Source: Balneola sp. EhC07
GTDB taxonomy: Bacteria; Bacteroidota; Rhodothermia; Balneolales; Balneolaceae
Assembly (NCBI RefSeq): GCF_001650905.1
Contig: NZ_LXYG01000020.1
Span: 1 to 64,000, forward strand
Direction: 5' to 3'
DNA: 64,000 bases
A model generated the notes under the pieces. The model was not told where the DNA came from, did not search any database, and saw nothing but the letters and a program-made list of their open reading frames with translations. The position numbers were made by a program, and so were the translations under genes. Shown piece after piece: positions 46,212 to 55,233 of the stretch; the stretch's first letter is position 1; every line of letters starts with the position of its first letter.

Positions 46212-47468
46212 TTAGTTCCCTCTTTTCTTCTTGGAACTACTTTTTGATCGTTTACTTGATGATGAAGATCTCGATTTACTAGAACTCCCTGAAGATCTTT
46301 TTACGCTCGATGAACTTTTGCGTGAAGTGCTTGAAGATTTAACTCTTGAAGAAGAACTTGATCTGGAAACACTACCACTTCTTTTGGACGTTGAGCTTGA
46401 TCTTTTCACTCCGGAAGAACTTCGTTTAGTAGAACCCGAAGATCTTTTAACATTAGAAGAACTGCTTCTTTTTGATCCGGAACTTCTTTTCACGTTACCG
46501 GAAGATCGTTTGCTGGAGTTACTTGATCCTACATTTCCAGAGCTTCCTCTCTTGCTTGAAGACCCACTAGAACGAACTCTTGAGTTATTATTTGATCTAC
46601 TTCTCTTCGTAACATTTGTAGAACTGTTACTCCTAACTCTGGATGAACTTCTGGTACGACTTACATTTCCTGAATTTCTCTTAGTCAGAGATGAACTGGA
46701 ATTCCTGTTTGTAAGTCTGACTCTGGAATTTCTGTTGTCATACTTTTGAGTTAAGCCATTACTTCTTGCTCCGTATGAATAGTTTCGGCTATTTCTTCTG
46801 CTGTTATTATAATAATAGTTATTGGTATAGCCGTAGTAATAATGATTACTGTAATAGCCTCCATAACCATAGTTGTTATAAACCCAACCATAATATGGAT
46901 CAAACCTTGCTCCGTACCCAAATTGCAAGTAGAAATCATTCCAACCTCCGTAACCATAAAAATGAGAACTATATCGGTAAGGAACATCGTAATACCATCC
47001 ATGTGATACATATGATCTAAATGGAGGGTACCAATTATATCCTAAATGTGCATAATATCTACCTCTGAACCAGAAATCATCGTTATAGCCATCATCATAC
47101 CCTTCCTGATAGCCATCTTCGAATCCTTCATCATAACCGTTCCAATATACACCTTCAAAGTTGTTGTCTTTATACCATTGCTCAACTTCGTAATCCTTAT
47201 AGTAAAGTCCGGTTTCTTCGGCTGTTGCATAATCATCATCCTCAATTTCTGAAGAATAACTATAAGGTTTAGCAGTTTGTTCTTCATCATCCCAATAATA
47301 GCCTGCCTCTGAAAGTTCATCGTCATTCCAGGAATAATATTTAGAATTTCTGTCCGAATCAGAAGAATATCTGTCAAAGCTGCTAAACTGAGTGTAGCAT
47401 CCTGATAGGAATATTGAAATAGTTACTAAGAGTGAGAGTGATAAAATATTTGAGCGTTTCATAATCAT
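46212..47468 (-). CDS. Low-complexity lipoprotein with Tyr/Asp-rich middle and Ser/Arg/Lys-rich tail
   Basis: The 418-residue protein has an SPII signal with lipobox LSGC at about residue 23. Four zones follow: an acidic Asp/Ser/Tyr zone to about 105; a repetitive stretch of G-(Y/F)-x-(D/E) units (GYDEGFEDGYQEGYDDGY, about 112-130); a Tyr/Gly/Asn zone to about 240; and a tail of about 175 residues made of RSS, KRSS and SKRS units ending KKKRGN. The tail is strongly basic while the front is acidic. I recognise no family. Surface attachment, aggregation or nucleic-acid/polyanion binding are possible. A 172-residue opposite-strand frame over the tail is only its mirror image. Confidence 0.75.
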   Translation of the reverse strand: MIMKRSNILSLSLLVTISIFLSGCYTQFSSFDRYSSDSDRNSKYYSWNDDELSEAGYYWDDEEQTAKPYSYSSEIEDDDYATAEETGLYYKDYEVEQWYKDNNFEGVYWNGYDEGFEDGYQEGYDDGYNDDFWFRGRYYAHLGYNWYPPFRSYVSHGWYYDVPYRYSSHFYGYGGWNDFYLQFGYGARFDPYYGWVYNNYGYGGYYSNHYYYGYTNNYYYNNSRRNSRNYSYGARSNGLTQKYDNRNSRVRLTNRNSSSSLTKRNSGNVSRTRSSSRVRSNSSTNVTKRSRSNNNSRVRSSGSSSKRGSSGNVGSSNSSKRSSGNVKRSSGSKRSSSSNVKRSSGSTKRSSSGVKRSSSTSKRSGSVSRSSSSSRVKSSSTSRKSSSSVKRSSGSSSKSRSSSSSKRSKSSSKKKRGN

Positions 47469-47548
47469 CCTTGTTGGAATGTTCAGATTTCAATATGAAA
47501 ATGCAGATAACAATCGGCACATTAAATCACATGATAATGTTAGCTGAT

Positions 47549-48181
47549 TTATATTTCTCCGCGTAACGATTTTGCTATAACTTCAGCTTTGGAGTTAACA
47601 TGCAGTTTCTTATAAATATTTCTGATATGAGCCCTTACAGTATCTATCGATATATCAAATCTATCTGCAATCAGTTTATAACTTAATCCATCAACTAACC
47701 CATTTACAATGTCTTGCTCTCTGTCTGTTAACATGCTATCAGGATTTTTTTGGGGAGCCTGGTCATTGAAGTGTGTAATTACCTTTCTGGCAATTTGTGG
47801 TGACATCGGCGCTCCACCTTTCAGCAAGTTATCAATAGATTCTTTGATTTCAGGCAGTGAAGTATGCTTCAATAAATATCCGGAAGCTCCTGCTTTTAAA
47901 GAATCAAATATTTTATGAGAGTCATGATATATCGTTAACATAATAATGTCTATATCAGGATATTTTGACTTGATGATCTCCATCCCTTTAATTCCGGTCA
48001 TTCCCGGTAGCTGTATATCCATTAGTAAAACATCTGGAGCTTGATGCTTTTCCAAATATTCCAACATTTCTTCTACGCTGTCTTTTGCAACCGGGCAGCT
48101 CATATCTTCCTGCATGTCTAAGTAACGTTGAATTAAATCCCTGATCTTAATATTGTCTTCTACAATTCCGACGATAGCCAT
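47549..48181 (-). CDS. NarL/FixJ-type response regulator
   Basis: The 210-residue protein has a receiver domain with acceptor D55 (LLMDIQLPG), T/S and K positions (MLTIY, LLKHTS near 105), then a LuxR/NarL-type helix-turn-helix: LTDREQDIVNGLVDGLSYKLIADRFDISIDTVRAHIRNIYKKL at about 146-188. It lies 10 bases downstream of the propeller sensor kinase on the same strand, so it is the natural partner. Target genes are unknown; the SR-rich lipoprotein and FadL genes directly downstream could be among them. Confidence 0.93.
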   Translation of the reverse strand: MAIVGIVEDNIKIRDLIQRYLDMQEDMSCPVAKDSVEEMLEYLEKHQAPDVLLMDIQLPGMTGIKGMEIIKSKYPDIDIIMLTIYHDSHKIFDSLKAGASGYLLKHTSLPEIKESIDNLLKGGAPMSPQIARKVITHFNDQAPQKNPDSMLTDREQDIVNGLVDGLSYKLIADRFDISIDTVRAHIRNIYKKLHVNSKAEVIAKSLRGEI

Positions 48182-48191
48182 AATTACACTT

Positions 48192-51068
48192 TTAGTTAGT
48201 ATTTAGTTTTCCTGACACTAGAACAGTAAAGCCATTTTCAGTTGAAACTTCAATATCTGAGTCAATTCTTTTTGCCCGCATATCCATGTTACGTAGGCCA
48301 TGTCCTGTTTTTTTAGCTCCATTGCTTGAAGTACCATTATCGTGAACTTTAAACCGGAATTCTCCATTCACTGCCTTCATTGAAATATCAACTTTATCCC
48401 CGTTCGAGTACTTTGATATATTATTAACAGCCTCTTTAAATATGAGATATAAATTTTCTTTTACAGGAACTTCAAGTTTATTCTCCATTTTAAGATCATC
48501 AAAATCGTAATTAACCTGAAAGTTCTTGGGTTCCAGCACATTTAATATATAGTCTTGCATACGATCGGTAAGATCTCCTACTGTATCATTTCTTGCATCT
48601 ATTGACCATACGATATCGTCGAGGCTTGTTACGATTTTTCTACACTGCTTTCCAATTTGTTCCAGTGATTGTTTAAACTCGGGATCAATTTTACTAGCTT
48701 GCAAAAAATCAGATTGAAGAGCTACTTCTGTCAAACTAGCTCCAACATCGTCGTGAAGATCACTGGCAATTCTTACCCTGATCCTTTCAATATCTACAAG
48801 CTTTCTCGCTTTATAATAGTTATAGAATAGCCATATAATTCCTACTAAGATCAACACAACAAGCGTGATAAACCACCATTGCATCCAAAAAGGTGCTTTC
48901 ACAGAAAAGCTGATTTCTGATTTTTCGTCACTCCAAGTCCCGTTTGTATTACGGGCGTGAATAGAAAATGTATATTCTCCATTAGGCAAAGAAGGATATT
49001 TTACTACCCTGCTCATAGTTCGTTGCCAAACAGGATCAACACCTTCCATTTTATATTCATATACCACTTGATTTGGAGCTGTAAAGTTAATGCCGGAGTA
49101 TTCTACTTCAACAAAGTTTTGATCAAAATCTAAGTTAAAATGCTTTACTCCTCTTTGCACCCTACCTGATGTGATGACCTGATCAATTTTCACTTTCGGT
49201 GGAAGTGGGTTCCCCTTATAGTTCTCCGGGAAAAAATGACTAACACCTTCTACTGTTCCGAACCAAAGATGACCATTACTATCTTCATACACAGCACCAA
49301 CATTCATCTCATCTGCGACCAAGCCCTGTTCAACCGTAATTAATTGAAAAGATTGCTCTCGCTCACCGGGGTTGTCACTGAAATATTTTTTAGAGTCAAA
49401 CTTGACTACCCCATTATTAGTACCAATCCAAAATGAACTATCGTTGCTTTGCTGGATAAAGTAGCACACTCTGTTAGGCAGCCCGTCTTCTGTTGTGATA
49501 CTTTGGAACTTCAGCCCGTCAAACCATGCAATTCCACCAAATGTAGAAGCCCATATTCTTCCAATATCATCTTTAATTACCATCATAACGGCATTATTTG
49601 GCAAGCCTTCTTGTATGGTAAAATTTTCAACTTCTCCTTCAAAGTATCGGCTTACTCCTCCGTAAGTTGCGATCCACATGCTTCCATCATCTCCTTCAAC
49701 AGCACCCAGAATAGTATTATCCGCCAAGCCATCATCTCTAGTAATTAAATTAAATTCATTGTCATCATACCTAACTATTCCATCTTCGTAAGTACTGATC
49801 CATATTATGCCTTTAGAGTCTTCGTAAACCTGACGTACTTTTCTGTATGGGAATTCATCTTCACTAAATACTGTAAGTTCGCCCTCTTTAATATAGGCCA
49901 GGCCATTTCGCATTCCGATCCAAATTCTACCACTGGAATCTTTATCTAATGAAAATACTTTGTCATCTAACAAACCTTCTGTTAGGCTCATGGTTGTAAA
50001 TTGCCCGTCCTTTAGTAGACTTAAACCTCCTCCGTAAGTCGACAGCCATATTTCTCCATCTTCTCCTTCAGTTATTGATGTAACGACATCGTTAGCAAGC
50101 CCATCCACTGTGGTATGATTTTCAAAGTAATCCCCAAGAAACATATTAGCCCCACCTCCAAAAGTTCCAAACCACAAATTACCTTCTCTATCTAAAATTG
50201 AAGAATAAATAATGTTGTTGGAAAGTCCATTCTCAATTGTAAAATTTTTGAATCTTCCGTCCTGAAAAACACTTACCCCACCTTCAGTTCCCAACCAAAG
50301 TCTTTGATTATTATCAAAAACCAATGTTTGAACTCTAACATTATTTAAACCTTGATTATCATCATAAACAATGAATTTATCATTTTTATAGTGAACCAAA
50401 CCTTCTCTGGTTGCTATCCAAAGTTCATCATTTTCATCAAAAACTATGTCCCGGATACGATTTTCAGGAAGCCCATCAGAAGTAGTAAACGTCCTTATAT
50501 TTCCATTACTTAATACTGAAAGTCCTCCCCTCGTTGCAAACCAAATGGATCCATCTTCTGATTCCTTTATTTTCCGAACTCTATTATTTAAAAATCCCTG
50601 AGAAGTCGAGTATTGAATAAGTTGCTCATCTTGCTCAAAAAGCCAGGCACCGGCTCCGTCAGTACCGAACCATATTTCTTCATTGGAATCCTCGAAAATA
50701 CTGATGACTCTTTGGTTATCAAGTGCTGATAATCTTGCTAATGTATACAGGCTATCATCTTGCCAGTAATTCACTCCAAATTCAGTGCCTATCCATATCC
50801 TGCCTTTACTATCTTCAAATAGTGAGTGTATTTTGCTGCTTTTTAGACCCTGATCTTCAAAGAAATTTTGGATCGTGATTCCATCAAAGCGGTTTAACCC
50901 ATACCCGGTCGCCATCCAAAGAAATCCCTCGCTGTCCTGAATCATATCATTTACTACCGATTCACTTAAACCGTCTTCAATAGAATAGGTTCTGAACGGA
51001 TATAGCTGGCCGAAAGCCGAAATGGTACAAAATGTTAAGATTAATATGAGGGAAAGTGTATTTTTCAT
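48192..51068 (-). CDS. Sensor kinase with two-component-regulator propeller (Reg_prop/Y_Y_Y)
   Basis: The 958-residue protein has a signal peptide, then about 14 Reg_prop blades of the type (D/E)S.G.IW(I/F)GT..G (about 30-600), forming two seven-bladed propellers. A Y_Y_Y domain follows (VEYSGINFTAPNQVVYEYKMEG, about 640-725), then a membrane segment (WWFITLVVLILVGIIWLFY, about 729-747). The HisKA_3 histidine is H772 in LHDDVGASL, and HATPase motifs EAVNNISKYS and GHGLRNM follow. Such kinases sense extracellular ligands, often polysaccharides in Bacteroidota. The paired NarL regulator follows 10 bases after the stop. Confidence 0.92.
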   Translation of the reverse strand: MKNTLSLILILTFCTISAFGQLYPFRTYSIEDGLSESVVNDMIQDSEGFLWMATGYGLNRFDGITIQNFFEDQGLKSSKIHSLFEDSKGRIWIGTEFGVNYWQDDSLYTLARLSALDNQRVISIFEDSNEEIWFGTDGAGAWLFEQDEQLIQYSTSQGFLNNRVRKIKESEDGSIWFATRGGLSVLSNGNIRTFTTSDGLPENRIRDIVFDENDELWIATREGLVHYKNDKFIVYDDNQGLNNVRVQTLVFDNNQRLWLGTEGGVSVFQDGRFKNFTIENGLSNNIIYSSILDREGNLWFGTFGGGANMFLGDYFENHTTVDGLANDVVTSITEGEDGEIWLSTYGGGLSLLKDGQFTTMSLTEGLLDDKVFSLDKDSSGRIWIGMRNGLAYIKEGELTVFSEDEFPYRKVRQVYEDSKGIIWISTYEDGIVRYDDNEFNLITRDDGLADNTILGAVEGDDGSMWIATYGGVSRYFEGEVENFTIQEGLPNNAVMMVIKDDIGRIWASTFGGIAWFDGLKFQSITTEDGLPNRVCYFIQQSNDSSFWIGTNNGVVKFDSKKYFSDNPGEREQSFQLITVEQGLVADEMNVGAVYEDSNGHLWFGTVEGVSHFFPENYKGNPLPPKVKIDQVITSGRVQRGVKHFNLDFDQNFVEVEYSGINFTAPNQVVYEYKMEGVDPVWQRTMSRVVKYPSLPNGEYTFSIHARNTNGTWSDEKSEISFSVKAPFWMQWWFITLVVLILVGIIWLFYNYYKARKLVDIERIRVRIASDLHDDVGASLTEVALQSDFLQASKIDPEFKQSLEQIGKQCRKIVTSLDDIVWSIDARNDTVGDLTDRMQDYILNVLEPKNFQVNYDFDDLKMENKLEVPVKENLYLIFKEAVNNISKYSNGDKVDISMKAVNGEFRFKVHDNGTSSNGAKKTGHGLRNMDMRAKRIDSDIEVSTENGFTVLVSGKLNTN

Positions 51069-51132
51069 GTATCAAATGTAACGTAAATCAAAGCAGAATA
51101 GTAACTGCGAATTTTATTTCTTTATTTCAGTA

Positions 51133-52242
51133 ATGAGTAAAAAACAAAAAAAAGCTGATTCGAACCTAACGGTTACTACTCAAAAAGGGATTTCAAAAAG
51201 CATTCTTTCTCTATTGGAAAAGACAGTACTTGGAACTCCCGGTAAGCTAAGGTACAAACACACTGAAACAGAAAATACTGTAAAAAAACTATCCGGATTA
51301 CGCTTCATCCAAATAAAAAAAAGAATCCGGGTGTTAGGTACAGCTGGTTTTATTGAAAGAAACATCACTTATGATTCTGCTCCATTAAAAGCTACTTATG
51401 TACGATATCTTTCTGTTTACAATCCTTTCAAGAAGAAAAAGAAATCAAGACGGAAGAAGGTTGCTAATAAAACACAAAGCACATTAAGAAATGATATTGA
51501 AAATATTTTTAAGGAGGAACTTGAACGACCATTTAAAATTTCTGACCAAAAAGGACTTTTTTATGCATATGTTGAGTCTGATAATTCACTCTCCAGAGAT
51601 CTTTGCTGCTCTTTCGGATTCAAAAAGATAAGAAAGATCAATACTTTTCTATTCAGTCGTTTTTTCCCAAAAAAACAAACTGGCATCTCGAGTATAGACA
51701 GCAATAAATATGAGATGTTCAGAGAATCTTTGCGTCATTTTTATGAAGAACACAATTTTGTATTCACTGATTCTTTAGAAGATTTTGGAACCTGCTTTGT
51801 ATTAAATCATGGTGGAAAGGGGGTCGCAGGAATCAGAGCTATTCCGATACAATGGAAAATTGTTGAAATACCGGGATTTAAAGGATTTCTGATGCTCAAG
51901 GTGCTGCCCAAAATTCCTTTCTTCAACAGGCTTTTTAAACCTGACAAACTTAAATTTTTGGCTTTTGATAGCCTTTGGTTTCAAGAAAAACATTCTGATA
52001 AAGCACAAAAACTGATGGAGCATGCTTGTTCAGAATTAGGGTTTTATATGGGGATGGTCTGGCAGGATGAAGGTTCCATCACAACTAAGTCACTGTTAAC
52101 AAAAAACAATCTTGGTCTTTTGCATAAAATAAACGGTACCGTTAAAGCTGACCTGATGGTCCGGTACATCAATATGAATCCGGAAGATCTCTCGACGATA
52201 AAAAACAAACCTGCTTTTGTTTCTGCTGTTGATATGACTTAA
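51133..52242 (+). CDS. GNAT-like acyltransferase-fold protein
   Basis: The 369-residue cytoplasmic protein has no signal peptide. The first half resembles a GNAT fold: a strand run LGTAGFIERNI, then YVRYLSVYN, a very basic loop (KKKKKSRRKK near 99-108), and FYAYVESDNSLSRDLCCSFGFKK, which matches the family's YV..N..S..L...GF signature. The second half is less clear but also strand-rich. It lies 8 bases upstream of a fatty-acid-hydroxylase-family gene, suggesting a lipid or amine acylation linked to that enzyme. The family call is an inference from the signature, not firm. Confidence 0.5.
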   Translation: MSKKQKKADSNLTVTTQKGISKSILSLLEKTVLGTPGKLRYKHTETENTVKKLSGLRFIQIKKRIRVLGTAGFIERNITYDSAPLKATYVRYLSVYNPFKKKKKSRRKKVANKTQSTLRNDIENIFKEELERPFKISDQKGLFYAYVESDNSLSRDLCCSFGFKKIRKINTFLFSRFFPKKQTGISSIDSNKYEMFRESLRHFYEEHNFVFTDSLEDFGTCFVLNHGGKGVAGIRAIPIQWKIVEIPGFKGFLMLKVLPKIPFFNRLFKPDKLKFLAFDSLWFQEKHSDKAQKLMEHACSELGFYMGMVWQDEGSITTKSLLTKNNLGLLHKINGTVKADLMVRYINMNPEDLSTIKNKPAFVSAVDMT

Positions 52243-52250
52243 TATCCAAA

Positions 52251-53027
52251 ATGGAATCTCTGTTAGTAATATTCTTTTTCATATATATAATTGCTATTTC
52301 AGTTGAAGCCTATATTGACTTCAAGGCGGAATCTAATATTTACTACTGGAAAGATAGCCTTGTTAGCATTTCGCTTGGTTTTTTAGGAATAATGGTTCGG
52401 GTTTTAGGAAAAGGTTTGTGGCTTGCAATATGGTATTTTGTTTACGAATTATCTCCATTTAAAATTCCTGCAACTCCTTTGACGTGGGTTCTACTGTTCT
52501 TTTTAAATGAGTTCGTTTACTATTGGTTTCACAGAATCAGCCATGAGAACAGATTTTTTTGGGCAGTCCATGTTAATCATCACTCATCTGAAAAATTTAA
52601 CTTTTCAGTTTCGGCAAGAATCCCTTTTCTAAACTCGATCTATCATAATGCATTTTGGATCATTTTGCCTTTCATTGGCTTTGAACCAACCATGGTTTTT
52701 GCTGTAGAAACAGTGAGTTTTCTTTTCGCTTTTTTTCAGCATACTCAATTGGTCAAGAAACTACCCAAACCTATTGAATACTTGTTCAACACCCCTTCAC
52801 ATCACCGGGTACATCATGCAATAAACCCGGTATACCTGAACAGGAATTATGGTAATGTTCTGATTATTTATGACCGGCTCTTTGGTTCATTTCAAGAAGA
52901 ATTAACCGATGTTCCTCCAAAGTTTGGAATCACTAATAATATCAACACCTATAATATCATTACCGTTATCTTTCATGAATGGAAGGATATGTGGAAAGAT
53001 CTTAAAAATAAAAGAACCTCTTCATAG
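52251..53027 (+). CDS. Sterol desaturase/fatty-acid hydroxylase superfamily protein
   Basis: The 258-residue membrane protein has several hydrophobic segments and the histidine clusters of the di-iron hydroxylase superfamily: WFHRISHENRFFWAVHVNHHSSE (about 96-118) and SHHRVHHAINP (about 183-193). These ligate two irons and hydroxylate or desaturate aliphatic chains. It starts 8 bases after the GNAT-like gene and is probably co-transcribed with it. A lipid or carotenoid substrate is likely; which one is not clear. Confidence 0.85.
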   Translation: MESLLVIFFFIYIIAISVEAYIDFKAESNIYYWKDSLVSISLGFLGIMVRVLGKGLWLAIWYFVYELSPFKIPATPLTWVLLFFLNEFVYYWFHRISHENRFFWAVHVNHHSSEKFNFSVSARIPFLNSIYHNAFWIILPFIGFEPTMVFAVETVSFLFAFFQHTQLVKKLPKPIEYLFNTPSHHRVHHAINPVYLNRNYGNVLIIYDRLFGSFQEELTDVPPKFGITNNINTYNIITVIFHEWKDMWKDLKNKRTSS

Positions 53028-53361
53028 CACCTGTTATATCAAGTATTATAACCCAGATATTCCAATCTAAATTTATAATGCGGGAATTATCTCATTAACC
53101 CTACAACAGACTGCAGATCCAGAAGCCTCAGAGCTGACCTTATTCTTACCTTAAGTGATCAAGAACAAACAGCCTTAACCCAAAGTGATGCTGCGCTTTC
53201 TAACTCCCGGATGAGCCCACACGAAAAAGATTAACAATTGTGTTATTTAATGGACTAAAGAGTATTTAAAAAACGAATTTTGTGATTGTTAAATACTTTT
53301 CCCCATAAAAAAGCCCCACTCAAAACTAATTGGTGAGGCTTAAATTTCTTTTTAGGATCAA
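53028..53361. other. 334-bp spacer with a possible decayed coding fragment
   Basis: Between the hydroxylase gene and the sigma factor there is no intact gene. Bases about 53090-53235 are richer in G/C than the surroundings and read as protein-like in two overlapping plus frames, for example LQQTADPEASEL, then SDQEQTALTQSDAALSNS ending at a TAA near 53234. This suggests a frameshifted remnant, but no family was recognised. The last part holds the sigma-factor terminator. Confidence 0.35.
53307..53340 (-). terminator. Intrinsic terminator of the sigma-factor gene
   Basis: On the minus strand AGCCTCAC pairs with GTGGGGCT (one wobble), followed by six Ts, 21 bases after the stop. Confidence 0.75.
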
Positions 53362-54216
53362 TTATCCTAAATACGCTCTAAGAGCAGCACTTCTGTTATG
53401 ATGACGAAGTTTTCTTAGTGCTTTTTCTTTGATCTGACGAACACGCTCACGAGTTAGATCGAAACGTTCTCCAATCTCTTCAAGTGTTAATGAATGCTCG
53501 CGACCAATTCCAAAGTACAATCTGATAACTTCAGCTTCTCTTTTTGTAAGCTTAGACAGTGCTCTTTCAATCTCTACTTTCAGAGATTCGCCCATCAACT
53601 CGAAATCCGGGTTAGGAATCTCTTCATTTTCAAGAACATCAAGAAGTCTGTTATCTTCACCTTGTGCAAAAGGTGCATCCATAGATAAATGACGACCTGA
53701 GATCTTCAGTGTATCAGCTACTTCGCCAACGGTCATTTCCAGACTTTCCGCAAGCTCATGAGCAGAAGGAATACGTTCGTATTCTTGCTCAAGCTTTGAA
53801 AGCTCTTTACCAATTTTGTTTAATGCACCTACACGGTTTAGTGGTAGACGTACAATTCTTGATTGTTCGGCAAGTGCCTGAAGAATAGACTGACGGATCC
53901 ACCATACTGCATAAGAAATAAACTTAAATCCACGTGTTTCATCAAAACGCTTAGCTGCTTTAATAAGACCTAAGTTTCCTTCGTTTATCAAATCACCTAA
54001 AGATAAACCCTGATTCTGATATTGTTTTGCAACAGAAACTACAAAACGAAGGTTCGCTTTTGTAAGATCTTCGAGTGCACGCTGGCTTCCTTTTTGAATT
54101 TCTTTCGCCAGACGTACTTCATCATCTGGAGTAATAAGTTTCTCTTTTCCAATCTCGTGAAGATAACGATCTAAGGATTCTGACTCACGAGTTGAGATTC
54201 CGGAACTTTTTGCCAC
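53362..54216 (-). CDS. rpoD: Primary RNA polymerase sigma factor (RpoD/SigA)
   Basis: The 284-residue sigma-70 protein closely matches the short primary sigma of Bacteroidota-type bacteria, which lacks region 1.1. Region 1.2 is [22 protein letters not shown], region 2 includes [34 protein letters not shown] and [22 protein letters not shown], and region 4 holds [14 protein letters not shown] and [19 protein letters not shown]. The start is GTG. It recognises the TAnnTTTG type of promoter in this group. A 264-base spacer with the inverted pair AGTACTAAAG/CTTTAGTACT precedes it. Confidence 0.95.
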   Translation of the reverse strand: MAKSSGISTRESESLDRYLHEIGKEKLITPDDEVRLAKEIQKGSQRALEDLTKANLRFVVSVAKQYQNQGLSLGDLINEGNLGLIKAAKRFDETRGFKFISYAVWWIRQSILQALAEQSRIVRLPLNRVGALNKIGKELSKLEQEYERIPSAHELAESLEMTVGEVADTLKISGRHLSMDAPFAQGEDNRLLDVLENEEIPNPDFELMGESLKVEIERALSKLTKREAEVIRLYFGIGREHSLTLEEIGERFDLTRERVRQIKEKALRKLRHHNRSAALRAYLG

Positions 54217-54480
54217 GGTAAATATATTTTGTGAAAATTAGTACTAAAGCTACAAAGGGCGAGACGTATAAAATTAAGCTGAATGGTTGCAACCTTTTTT
54301 CTAAGCTTCAAATGTCAACGCTCCTGATGAAAGCAATACCCAATATACGAATTTTTAAGTTCTTTAGTACTTAAAATTTAAGATCCATGAGTATTCTGAA
54401 TACTAAAAACATTAGAATTTTTATACCGCTATTTCTTTTCTAGTTTAGCTCTTTTATTAATTAACTGAATTAATATCGAT

Positions 54481-55194
54481 CTAAAAATTAAACTTGAGTC
54501 GTGCAGTAATTCCTCTTTCGCCAAACTCATTCAAGTAACTTACACTTGCTTCCGGCATTTTAGATGATGCCTCTCTTGCTTGTGTAAAGGCATTTATCCC
54601 ACTAAAGATACGATTGGCAACCATCAAAGTAAGTAAAGTTGGTAGTTGATTTTCAGAATTGGCAATTCTATCACGTGTATTCTGAAACTCAAATCTGGCA
54701 TTATCAGATTCCCAGTTCCATCTGTTTTCAGGGGTATTTGGGAGAATATTCTGCCATCTTCGGGTTCTTAACTGATAGTCATTGTATTCCTCAAGATTAT
54801 CATAATTTGCAATTGCTAACTCAAACCCTCGATCTTTACCGGATAAAGAAACGCCTGCTTTGGATGTAGCTAAAGTATTAAGATTATTTTCCAGTCGATT
54901 TGCCCGAGCACTTAATCCAAAGTATCCTGCAAGCAAAGCAATTTCAGAACCCAGATGTATCTTTCCTCTGGTCCAGTTTTCATTATCAACATAATGATGG
55001 CCCAACCCCGGAACTACAAAAGAAAGTAATAAAGCTTTTCGGGGACTTGGAAGATCCTTAAAATTGTCAGATTGTTCTTCTGGGATAAAATCGATCTCCT
55101 GAGCGTTACTATTTTCAATAAACAGTACCATACAAGGAATAATCAATATCCATTTTAGATATTTTTTAAATCTGAATTTATTCTGGTTGATCAA
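54481..55194 (-). CDS. DUF5683-like envelope protein
   Basis: The 237-residue protein has a signal or membrane segment (ILIIPCMVLFIENSNAQ) and the DUF5683-like stretch SPRKALLLSFVVPGLGHHYVDN, with GKIHLGSEIALLAGYFG after it, at about 49-95. A variable middle and a second hydrophobic helix (LPTLLTLMVANRIFSGINAF) follow, and the end is strand-like. The only start that fits is TTG at 55194. It is on the same strand as, and 39 bases downstream of, ccmF, but no functional link to cytochrome maturation is known. Confidence 0.65.
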   Translation of the reverse strand: MINQNKFRFKKYLKWILIIPCMVLFIENSNAQEIDFIPEEQSDNFKDLPSPRKALLLSFVVPGLGHHYVDNENWTRGKIHLGSEIALLAGYFGLSARANRLENNLNTLATSKAGVSLSGKDRGFELAIANYDNLEEYNDYQLRTRRWQNILPNTPENRWNWESDNARFEFQNTRDRIANSENQLPTLLTLMVANRIFSGINAFTQAREASSKMPEASVSYLNEFGERGITARLKFNF

Positions 55195-55233
55195 AATCGG
55201 TTATTGAATGTTGGAAATTCGGTACTGAATATT

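Noticed and set aside
46231-46749. 172-residue Leu/Glu-rich plus-strand frame
   Set aside because: It is the mirror of the Ser/Arg/Lys repeats of the lipoprotein gene, with no ribosome site and a composition dictated by the opposite strand.
54217-54480. Promoter elements of the sigma factor
   Set aside because: I looked for TTG and TAnnTTTG elements and found none convincing; the AGTACTAAAG inverted pair is 110 bases apart and may be chance.
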